From: Rugalucina vietnamica
Taxonomy: Eukaryota > Mollusca > Bivalvia > Lucinida > Lucinidae
DNA length: 64,000 bases
Reading direction: 5' to 3'
Assembly (NCBI GenBank): GCA_964017185.1
Contig: OZ024877.1
Coordinates: 196,501 to 260,500, forward strand
The notes under the pieces: generated by a model
The model's input: the letters and a program-made list of their open reading frames with translations, nothing else
Databases searched by the model: none
Told to the model about the DNA's origin: nothing
Made by a program: the position numbers and the translations under genes
In this document: positions 34,755 to 46,800 of the stretch, piece by piece
How positions within the stretch are numbered: the stretch's first letter is position 1
Layout of the letters: every line of letters begins with the position of its first letter

Positions 34755-34830
34755 ATGAAATCTATTTTAGGACGATTCATCCTTCTTTTACTGTTGGTTT
34801 TACCTGCAGCAATATTGATTTTTGAAAGTG
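34755..34830 (+). CDS. SSR1: SSR1 exon 1 (start codon, signal peptide)
   Basis: The ATG follows GAAAA, and the exon encodes MKSILGRF, a run of Leu/Val, then PAAILIFES. This is a classical n/h/c-region signal peptide, similar in layout to vertebrate TRAP-alpha. It ends at a strong donor, G|GTGAGT, in phase 1. The open frame runs past the donor to 34952, but that extension resembles no known protein and is read as intron. The first intron is about 4.9 kb and is packed with repeats. Confidence 0.85.
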
Positions 34831-37800
34831 GTGAGTTCCTGAAAACTGGAGTCAGTCTTCCGTATTGTAATGTACATACGTGGCAATATTCTTTAACTGA
34901 AATCCCATTATCTAGAAGTACTGCTTCACACCCTCAAACACAACCACTTTAGACACATATTAGACGAGTGAAACCCCGAGTTAGCATGCCTATTGACCCA
35001 GTGTCAGAGTTTTTTTTTGTATCTGTTAATGACGGCTGAGGCTATCCGCACGAAGGTTGTGCCGATAAGCGGCGTTATCCGCATGACGGTCGTGCTGATA
35101 AGCGGTGTTATCGGCCCGACTGTCGTGCGGATAGCCAATTCTACAGGTATTGGCTATCGGCACGACGGGAGTATAAGATTTTCAAACAAGCTTGCGTATG
35201 CTTTAAACTTTTAATTTGTCATATGTATTTAGCTATTGAAATACTTTCGAAATTAACATTTTTTGTCAATTATGAATTAGAAAACTAGTTTGACTTGATT
35301 AATCCAATACAATACAACATTACAATCCCGCTGATGTAAACTGAATCTCAGTAGATTTCTAACAGCGGAGAAAAATATAATCATTGCATTTTTTAATTGT
35401 GTAACTGAAATGCTTGCATACTCCATTGTTAAAATCAAAGGCTGTTTATTATTTTGGATAAACACATTATTTTATAATTTAGGTTACCGATAATTACTTT
35501 CTCATTTACACATGTATACGCATGACTGATTTTTACAGGTAAATTTACAGGTAAACCAATTTCAGCAAAAAAACAATTTTGTTAATTAAAAAGTAAAAAT
35601 AAATCCTGCATGTGTAATATTCTGTTTCAGTTTTGAAGCCAGTGTAATATATTTTTCAGCTTAAAATGTATCAATTTCTCAATATATTTAACATTCAGAT
35701 ATCTATTTCCCTGTCGTGCGGTTAACGCCGCTTATCCACACGACGGTCGTGCCGATAAGCGGCGTTATCGGCACGACCGTCGTGCGGATAGCCAGTGTTG
35801 TTAATGACGCTCAATTCCTGATACATCAGGAGCTGTGAAAATGTGATTTGCTCAAGGCCACAATGAAAAGCGTCCCGGCTGAGGATTGAACTTGGGACCT
35901 CTGGGACTGGAGTCAACCACTCTACCCCTGCACCAGTCTGCTCCACAAGGACCGCAACCCTAAAACTAATGTTGGGACGATAAATCAAAATAATAAAAAA
36001 TTTCTACCGGTAGCTATCGATTAGAATTTTCCACTATCGATTAATCTGAATAAACACATTAGTGGTGAGAAACACTTGGTGCAGAACTGGGATTGATGGG
36101 AATAAATACATTAGTGTGTAGCAAAAGTAAATCACAGCTGAGAATGGGTGACGCACAATGAAATTCTATCCGAAGTTTAGATGAGAAATTTGAGTTTTCT
36201 CCTACAACTTTTACTGTATTGACTGATAGATAAGTGCAGTCAGTGCAGAAATTGAACTTTTTTTTTCAATGAAAGTAACCAGTCAGGGACATAACCTAAA
36301 CAGGTTAAAAAAAAAATAACTGACTCAAGTTATATTTTTTTTTAAAGTTTTGCTTAAATAACTTGTTTAAGTTATTCACCCATTTTTCACCTTTTTCCAT
36401 CTTCCAATTGTAGCCTTAGCACAATTTTCATGGGCAAGTGGACTATTTTCTATGAAAGATCTGTTACATAACTTTATGACCAGCCAATAAAATTTAATAC
36501 ACATTGTCTAGAAAGTAGTACTAAGCAGTGGGTCTATAAGTTCATGAAAAAAGTCACTTTATAACATATTTAAGTTATTTTGTAATACTTGCAACTTTTA
36601 CAAAATAAATGAGTTAAACAAAGAAAAGTTAACTCTCACAACCAAGAAAGGGAGATAATTTTAAATGCTTTTATAACTTGATTCAGTTATTATTTTTATA
36701 ACCTGTTTAGGTTATGTCCCTGACTGGTAACATAAGGAATCCAGGTTATTTCGCTTTCACAAACACTTCCTCTGCATGAACGTATGGTAATTCCATCGCA
36801 ATAACATTAAAGTGTTTGCAAAAATGAAATAAGAGGGGTCATATGTTACTTTCTTTCGATAAATATTCAATTTCTGCATTGACTGCACCTATCTACCAGG
36901 CTGTAGGAGAAAACTCGAAAATCTAACCCCAACTTCGTTCTCAGTTGGAGTGTGTGTCACCGATCATTTGTCGGTTTGTATATATACACCTCGTGATTCT
37001 CAGTACATGGATAAAGACTTAGAACTTTTCTTCAGAAGCCAGCAGGGCCCCTAAACTTTGAAAGGTAGAATTTACGCCTTAGAAAAAAGCTAAATTTACC
37101 AGCTTGTTTTGTCATGACGGAAAAATGGATTCAAAATTAACTAATTTTTTAACTTATTGGATTAGGTCATGTTTAAGGTGCCAATTTAGAACAGGGATTA
37201 AATCTAATGAAGCAATTTGTTTACGCTTTTATGCAAAATGGAGCTGATATATATTTAGAAATTACATCATAAAAAAAATGGATGTTTTTGGTCGACCACA
37301 TGTTAAAAATAAAGGCTAAAGATTGGTCAACTTTGGCGCAAATTTTCTCAGTAATTTATAAGTGGTTGGGTTTGGACCAATACAATACCATAATATTCAA
37401 ACATCTCCTCTGAAACCACCTAGCCAAACAGAGCTTAATTTGATATTAAGCATAGATAGGAAAAGGGAACCAATGTTTATATAAAAAGTCCAGGTCACAT
37501 GACCAAGATGGCCACCATGACCATATATGGTGAAAACCCTTCAAAAAAACTCCGGAACCGGTGGACCAATTTCAAGGAAACTTGGCATGAAGCATTGATT
37601 CCTAGTCTTCCATGTATATATAACTCATGATCCTGTGATAACCTTGACCTATCTTATGGCAAGGTCAACTTAGGTCCCCTATGCATTTGAATGTCTTTTA
37701 AAGGAACGTTCTTGCAACTCAAGAACGAGCGGTACGTACCGGCGGATAAAAAAACGCGGTCTACCGGTGCACCGGTTTTACCGCGCAGCCCCTGTTTGAA

Positions 37801-40800
37801 TGGGAAAAATTGTTCAGATGTCATTTACCTCAACCTATTATAACATTGTTTGTTTTAACGCAGTTTTTAGCTCACCTGAGCCGTCAGGCTCACAAGGTGA
37901 GCTTATAGTATACCCATGCTCCGTCGTCCGTCCGTCGTCCGTCCGTCGTCCGTCCGCCGTCCGTCGTCCACCATTTTCAAAGATCTTCTTCTCTGAAACA
38001 GCTTGGCCAATCAAAGCCAAATTTTACATGAAGCATCTATGGGAAGGGGGAACCAATGTATATATAAATAATCCAGGTCACATGACCAAGATGGCCGCCA
38101 TGCCCATATATGGTAAAAACCCTTCAAAAATCTTCTTCTCCGGAACCACTGGACCGATTTCAACCAAACTTGGCATGAATCATCGATGACTCAAGTACTA
38201 CAATATGTATATAAATCATGACCTTGCGGTGACCTTGACCTATTTTACGGCAAGGTCAACATAGGTCGCCTTTGCATTTGAATGGGAAAAATTGTTAAAT
38301 TGTCATTTAAAGGAAAAATCTTGCAGAAAATGAGCAGTAGGACTGAATATTAATGATTCTGAAAAAATTGGGCACCAGGGGCTCATCCGCCCCCACCTCG
38401 GGGCAATATACATGTATATTATCATAATATTCAAACATCTTCTTCTCTGAAACCGCTTGGCCAATCAAAGCCAAATTTTACATGAAGCATCTATGGGAAG
38501 GGGGAACCAATGTATATATAAATAATCAAGGTCACATGACCAAGATGGCCGCCATGCCCATATATGGTAAAAACCCTTTAAAATTCTTCTTCTCCTGAAC
38601 CAATGAACGAATTTCAACAAAACTTGGCATGAAGCATTGGGGACTGAAGTAATACAATGTGTTTATAAATTATGACCTTTGGATGACCTTGACCTATTTT
38701 ACAGCAAGGTCAACTTAGGTCTCCAATGCATTTGAATGGGGAAAACTTTTAAAATGTCATTTAAAGTGAAAGTCTTGCAGGAAATGGGCAGTAGGACTGA
38801 ATATTAATGATTCTGAAATAAATTGGACCCCAGGGGCTCATTTGCCCCAGCCCCGGGGCATTATACATGTATATTACCATAATATTCAAACATCTTCTCC
38901 TCTGAAACAGCTTGGCCAATCAAAGCCAAATTTCATGTGAAGCATCTATAGAATGGGGGAATCAATGTATATATAAATAATCAAGGTCACATGACCAAGA
39001 TGGCCGCCATGCCCATATATGGTATAAACCCTTCAAAAATCTTCTCCGGAACCGTTGGACTAATTTAGAAGAAACTTGGTATGAAGCATCGATGACTCAA
39101 GTACTACAATATATGTGTAAATCATGACCCTGTGATGATCTTGACCTATTTTAAGGCAAGGTCAACATGGGTTGCCTATGTATTTGAATGGGTAAACTGT
39201 TAAAATGTCATCTGAAGGGAAAAACTTGTATGGACAGTACATGTATATTGATTATTCTGAAAAAACAATGGCCAAAGGGCTTCAGCTGCCCCTATACTGG
39301 GACTATTTTCTATAACATTCGTATATACAGCAGATCTCAGGTGAGCGTTTACAGGACCATTGGTCCTCTGGTTGTTACAACACAGCAGTCTTCGTCGAAG
39401 ACTCTCAGTAAAATCTTTTTTCAGCTGTCAGCTGTCTGGCAGACTGCAAATTTTTGCTGGTCAAAACCCATTTCTATATAGGACAGTTCTACATGTTATC
39501 ATTGTAATTTTTGAAACTTTTGCCGGACATTTGTCTGACAGAATAAAATATTTTGTCAGTCAGAATGAAATTTTGATGGTTTTGACCGACAGGCCGGCAC
39601 TTTTAGTGAAGACTGAACATAAATCAGAGCTGGATCCGAAATGTTTTTTTTTAACAGAAGTCATCCCAAACAATAGTTAACTTATGAAGAGGTTGTGGTG
39701 TACGATGTTTCAGGAGCTTCCAGTCGACTGACTGTCCATGGTGATGACCCTATGGAAGGTGAAGTGGATGCCGATGATGATGAAGATGATGACGAGGGGG
39801 TCGTAGAAGAGGAGGAGGGAGCTGGGGATGCGACACAACAGGCAGTTACAGAGACGGACAGGGTAACTATACTGGATACATGGCAATTGGAAAACATAAA
39901 TAAATTCAGTTGAATGTGGTCAAAATGATTCAAGAATGTGTCATTATTTGCCAAATTTAATTGTCATCAATGTTGTGTTTTATTGCATTTAGACATTTTA
40001 TGTAATGGCTGACTGAGTTTTACACAGCTGACACAATACACCTGGCAAAATCTGTAGACATGAGGTTGACTTTGTGCATGGCCGCCCATCTACAGAATAA
40101 TTATGCATGTAATAAATTAACTAGTTTAGGATTATATAAATAAGGGAAATGACTGATCCTTGCATTGATCTTGCTATTGAAGAAATTGCATGTTCCTTGT
40201 TTATCGCAGGCACACTCTCCTTGCAGACAGGATCTGAAGGTTTGTGAAGCCAATTCCAAGCTTCTTTCTGTCACCTTTCAATACTTTTTCAAATAAGTTT
40301 CATGTCAAGCCTAATTACAAAGCTCTTAGAGACGTTTTTCGTACATCATGCCGAGATTTGAAAAAAAAAAACGGTCTTCCGGGTTTCGGACCAGGTCGGA
40401 CACAAACCGACCTGTACAGTCACAGAAACAGGCAAGAAGCTTGAAATTTCAGATTTAAGAGAAGAGAGATTGTACTATCCATGTAGCGAAAACAAAGGCG
40501 CTGGTCAGCTTCGAAGTTACTGCAAAGTTGATCTGCGCCTTTGTTTTCGCATATAGGCAAAAGTCTGGTTTTCTCATGAGGTCACAGTGTCATATACCAT
40601 TCATGTTCTAGGAAGCAACAGAAGAGGAAGAAGAAGCAGAAGCCCAGATCAAGCCTTCACCTGACGCTGATGCCACAGTCCTCTTCACCAAACCTACAGT
40701 ATCCTCAGGTAATAACCAACCTACAGTATCCTCAGGTAATAACCAACCTACAGTATCCTCAGGTAATAACCAACCTACAGTATCCTCAGGTAATAACCAT

Positions 40801-43800
40801 TACATTTTTAACTGAAGCCCAGATCAAGCCTTCACCTGACGCTGATGCTACAGTCCTCTTCACCAAGCCTACAGTATCCTCAGGCAATAACCAGTAGCTT
40901 TTTCTCTGTATAAATCTGGGTCTGGTTTTAGGTACCAAATTTTTTCGCAATTGGCTGAAAAATTTCCCAATTGACCTGAAAAATTCCCAATTGCTAAATA
41001 TTATGCAATTTTTTCCCAATTTAGCGAAAAAATCAAGTTTTTTTCCCACTAATTGCTAAAATCATGCTAAATTTTCCCAAACTTAGCAAAAGATCATGCT
41101 AATTTTTCCCAATTTTATCGGTACCAAAAATTTCCCAAAAAGATGAGAAAAAGCCCTGATGTTTAACTGAAGCCCAGATCAATCCTTCACAGGACGCTGA
41201 TGCTATGGTCCTCTTCACCAAACCTACAGTATCCTCAGGTAATAACCTTTACATGTTTAACTGAAGCCCAGATCAAGCCTTCATCTGACGCTGATGCCAC
41301 AGTCCTCTTCACCAAGCCTACAGTATCCTCAGGTAATAACCATCCTACAGTATCCTCAGGTAATAACCATTACATGTTTAACTGAAGCCCAGATCAAGCC
41401 TTCACAGGATGCTGATGCTACAGTCCTCTTCACCAAGCCTACAGTATCCTCAGGTAATAACCATCCTACAGTATCCTCAGGTAATAACCTTTACATGTTT
41501 AACTGAAGCCCAGATCAAGCCTTCACCTGACGCTGATGCTACAGTCTTCTTCACCAAACCTACAGTATCCTCAGGTAATAACCTTTACATGTTTAACTGA
41601 AGCCCAGATCAAGCCTTCACAGGACGCTGGTGCCACAGTCCTCTTCACCAAGCCTACAGTATCCTCAGGTAATAACCATTACATGTTTAACTGAAGCCCA
41701 GATCAAGCCTTCACAGGACGCTTATGCTACAGTCTTCTTCACCAAACCTACAGTATCCTCGGGTAATAACCATTACATGTTTAACTGAAGCCCAGATCAA
41801 GCCTTCACAGGACGCTGATGCCACAGTCCTCTCCACCAAACCTACAGTATCCTCAGGTAATAACAATTACATGTTTAACTGAAGCCCAGATCAAGCCTTC
41901 ACAGGACGCTGATGCTACAGTCTTCTTCACCAAACCTACAGTATCCTCGGGTAATAACCATTACATGTTTAACTGAAGCCCAGATCAAGCCTTCACAGGA
42001 CGCTGATGCTACAGTCTTCTTCACCAAACCTACAGTATCCTCAGGTAATAACCTTTACATGTTTAACTGAAGCCCAGATCAAGCCTTCACAGGACGCTGG
42101 TGCCACAGTCCTCTTCACCAAACCTACAGTATCCTCAGGTAATAACCATTACATGTTTAACTGAAGCCCAGATCAAGCCTTCACAGGACGCTGATGCCAC
42201 AGTCCTCTCCACCAAACCTACAGTATCCTCAGGTAATAACCATTACATGTTTAACTGAAGCCCAGATCAAGCCTTCACAGGACGCTGATGCTACAGTCTT
42301 CTTCACCAAACCTACAGTATCCTCAGGTAATAACCATTACATGTTTAACTGAAGCCCAGATCAAGCCTTCACAGGACGCTGATGCTAGAGTCTTCTTCAC
42401 CAAACCTACAGTATCCTCAGGTAATAACCTTTACATGTTTAACTGAAGCCCAGATCAAGCCTTCACCTGACGCTGATGCCACAGTCCTCTTCACCAAGCC
42501 TACAGTATCCTCAGGTAATAACCATCCTACAGTATCCTCAGGTAATAACCATTACATGTTTAACTGAAGCCCAGATCAAGCCTTCACAGGACGCTGATGC
42601 TACAGTCGTCTTCACCAAGCCTACAGTATCCTCAGGCAGTGTTAGAAATAAGACTTGCATAGCAACTTGCCCGGGGGGCAACCTGAGGTCAAGTTCAACT
42701 TGCCCCCCAGGATTTTAACTTGCCCCCCAAAACTTGCGATTTTTTTACCAAAAAAAAATTAAACGTGTCAATAATTTGATGTGCAATTCATGTTTCAGAC
42801 AGTGTTATCTGACACGTTATTAAAGCAACTTTGGTTCCACTCTATTCCTGCAGTTGAAAATTTGACTAAACAGATTTTAGCATCATCAGCAAAATTATGT
42901 GCATACAATGACAACCATGCGGAATGCATTTGTAAAATCTAAGAAGAATATTTGTTCTACAACACTCGGACTCACCTGAGGAATTCCACTTGCGACTGTT
43001 TACTGTTTTTGAAGTTTTGCCATTGATTATAACTATTTGCTTTCTACCAGATAAAAATCTTTAATCCACTTATAAATGTACTTGCACAGATATACCATAC
43101 CCCTACTTTTTCAACCTTATATTTGGTACTTTTCAAAGCATTTATAACCATCAAAGATACATGACAGCCAGTTTCAAAATAAAATAAAAGAAAGTTTCAA
43201 AAATTCTTCTGTCCAAGTGTTTACATCCACTTCAAGCTCAAAAGGTTGATGTACCGATCAGCTGATATTTTGGGGTTTTTTTTCATTAAGCTATTTTGTG
43301 CAACTAAAACATTATTTGCATGAAACCTTTGCTTGCCCCTTTTTTTAAAAAGTCAAACTTGTATTTAGAAAACTGTGGTTCTATAAATAGAAAATCTGCT
43401 TTGACCCAAAATACTTAATCACTTGCAAATTATTTAGATTGCAATTTTCTTGTGTGAAATACTTAATAATTTTTATTTACTCAAAAATATATTGTGGATA
43501 ATAACCGACAAAGAACTGAAACTGTTTTCCTTCGCATTGTTAACTTAGTGCAGAGTGGGTGGGGTACAGTGACTGTCAAAAAAGATCGTGAATTCTGAAC
43601 TTGAAAAACATGATTATGCCTAAAAAAGAAAGTTAAAATCGAGTTAAAATCCACTGGTTTTTGGTATTACAAACAAAATGAAACAAAACTGGGTTGAAAG
43701 CAAGTGTCTCTGCCCGAAATAATTGCTGGAAATGGTAAACTTTTCTACTTTCGTTTTTACAGATGCGTCAGTTTGTGGTGTTGCGGTCAAATTTTAGTGC

Positions 43801-46800
43801 CATGCCATATTTTTTTTGCGTAAAATATGCATGGCTCAAAGGCAGATGGATCACTGAGACTTTTTTTTTTTACTTCAGAGTGCTCCATTCAGGTTTATTT
43901 AGCGGCTGGTTCATCTTTTTGAGGCCCGAATATCGGTAAAACAAGTACTGATTCCATACTTTTTTCTTCCCAAAAGAAACGAAAAAAGGAGGCTACTGAT
44001 TGGTCAATATAATCACATCTACCCAATCAGAATGTTCGTTACATTGAATACATTCAATAACCGCATTTAACTGCACTGGATAAAAAGTGAACGAAATGAC
44101 CGAAAACGACCGGAATTGAAGGAAAACGGACCAAAATTTCAGGTTGTCCGGCGGGCAAGTGCAAGGCAAACGTAGGTTGTCCGACGGGATTTCAACCCGT
44201 GTCGGGCAATCGGGCAATTGCTTATTTCTAACACTGCTCAGGTAATAACCATCCTACAGTATCCTCAGGTAATAACCTTTACATGTTTAACTGAAGCCCA
44301 GATCAAGCCTTCACCTGACGCTGATGCTACAGTCTTCTTCACCAAACCTACAGTATCCTCAGGTAATAACCTTTACATGATTAACTGAAGCCCAGATCAA
44401 GCCTTCACAGGATGCTGATGCCACAGTCCTCTTCACCAAGCCTACAGTATCCTCAGGTATTGTGTTACAATGAATGACACTTCTGTTCCTGTTGGTCAAA
44501 TATATTCATTTCATTCTTATGTCTACTAGGATTGTCAAGGATCTATACAGTGTATAAGATTGTGCCTGTAAATAGGTTTATAAACACAGATGATTGTTTA
44601 GCCCGTCATAACTATAACTGTTTACTGAACATTAGATAAATCTATTTCAGATCTTCCCTCAGGCCAGGTAGTGAGGTTCCTGGTTGGCTTTAAGAATGGC
44701 GGAGAGAAAGATTTCCTTGTCGAGTCAATGGATGCTTCCTTCAGATACCCACAGGACTACTCATTCATCATACAGAATGTAAGTAGCTGTAATGTGGAAT
44801 TTGAGCCGCGATGCGAAAAAACCGGTCTTCAGGATTCCCGACCAGGTCTGACACAAACCGGCCTGTACAGTCACAGAAGCAGGCTAGAACCTTGAAATTT
44901 TGGATTTAAGATGAATAGGAATTGTACTATCAGTGTAGCGAAAACAGAGGTGCTGATCAGCTAGCAGTTATTGCGAAGCTGATCTGCGTCTTTGTTTTTG
45001 CACATGCAGATTGTTGGTTTTCTCATGCAGCGGCTCAATTCTCTTTTACTGTAGAATGCTGCTTGGCTTATGATATTGCATAAAACAGTTGAGCCTTCTA
45101 ATGTGCGTTGGTTCTGTTTGCTAAAATTCCCATGATCAAAAAACTACTAGTAAATCTATATGCGACATTAGGTTGGAATTGTCTGGCAACAAGTTTCCAC
45201 AGATCGGAATGTTCCCAGATAGGTATTTACATGTATATACTATAGTTTTCTGTTGATTTCATCCGCATTCCGTTGCTCTGAGTCACATTTGTAAAAATGT
45301 CTGTAGATTATCAATAATCATTGTGTTTTTCAACTGTTGATTCTATTTCCAGTTTACCAGTGGTGTGTTTAACCAGATGGTGGAACCTAAAAGAGAGGCA
45401 ACTTTTGAGTATGGCTTCACCCCAAGTGAACAGTTCAATGCTAGACCTTTTGGACTTACTATCCTTCTCAACTACAAAGATTCGGTAAGCCATCAGTTGT
45501 ATTGTGTTATTTGATTATTAGATTTCTGTTTTGATAGGCAAAAAAAAACAAAAAACAAACAACAGTGCATATATAACCTGTGTGGTGACTGCAGCTGGTC
45601 ATGTGGTTTAAAAAAACATGCAAGATCCAGCAGAAGTATTACATGATTGTATTATTTCCTCCTTGAGACTTGCTAGAGTAACTGAGAGCTGTTTGAACTT
45701 TATCTTTTCTACATGGAGATTGAGTATAGATCTCTCAGACAAACCATAGTACACATAAACCAGAAGTTGTCACAGCGGCCAAGTGGTTAAGGTCACTGAC
45801 TTCATTACTTGTTCTTAATCATTCAATAATCTCATCACTGTGTCCAGTGTGGGTTTGAGCCCTGTGCAGAGAACATGTGAGACAAGCAGATTCTTCTTTG
45901 GAATGTTCCAGGTTGTTTTCCTCAGGTACACTTGCTCTCGCATCAACCTTTATCTTGAAAGGGCATTAAAATTGATTTAAAGTAGAGATGGTATATATAT
46001 GTTGGAACCTTAGTGATGGTTGTGGTAAAATGATGAAAATGAAATTCATTACAAATATGAAAATGCAAGATCCAGCAGAAGTATTACACGATTGTATTAT
46101 TTCCTCCTTGAGACTTGCTAGAATAACTGAGCTGTTTGAACTTGGTCTTGTTCTACATGGAGATTGAGTATAGATCTCTCAGACACTACAAAATAGCATA
46201 AAAACAGTGTAAAAGGTAGATTGTTGATGAAACCCAGGAAGCATAGACTCTGTGCTAGTGTGACTAAAATTGGCTTATACATTAAATCTCAAACAAACTC
46301 ACAAAGCAAACCACAACCATGATACTATCTTGCAAAACTGTTCTTTGGACCCATCTTATCTATTTGAAGTATTTTACAACTATTCTTTTAGTGTAGTAAA
46401 TCCTGCCAGAGTTGTATCCCTTGCATTACAAAGGGTTGTAAAATCTTTGCACCACAAAGCTTTGAAGTACTGATATATCTATTGTAGGAAGGCATTGTGT
46501 TCCAGCACACCGTGTTCAACGAGACCATCAATGTTGTGGAGCCTGATGAGGGTTTAGATGGAGAGACGTAAGTTCAGTTTAACACCGTATACTTCTGTGG
46601 TTCTATTATGCACATAGTCAACATTTTATCTGTTTGATCTTTTTTAATTTGGGATCTTTACTGTAAAAACTATTGAAACCATAGCTTATTTTTCCTTAAG
46701 ATTAGTTATTATTTGTCCTTAAATTTGGGATTATTACTGTGAAAGCTGTTAACAGGACAACAAAACAGACAACAGCTGTTTAACTTTCACTTTTCTCAAT

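Noticed and set aside
35870-35960. Minus-strand tRNA-like sequence as a functional tRNA gene
   Set aside because: Box A and B are present but the acceptor stem does not pair and a SINE body follows; the same applies to the tRNA-like heads at 9940-10012, 45776-45880 and 62590-62660.
39640-39660. Strong-looking acceptor (T-run then AACAG) for SSR1 exon 2
   Set aside because: All three frames from this acceptor meet a stop before the conserved acidic segment; the AG at 39688-39689 keeps phase with exon 1.
40244-40444. 66-codon plus-strand frame before SSR1 exon 3
   Set aside because: It overlaps the hairpin MITE, does not join exon 2 or exon 3 in phase, and resembles nothing in TRAP-alpha.
41200-41600. 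Open frames reading [13 protein letters not shown] repeats in the exon 3 array
   Set aside because: This is a shifted frame of the same units; the real SSR1 frame through the cassette is IKPS[15 protein letters not shown].
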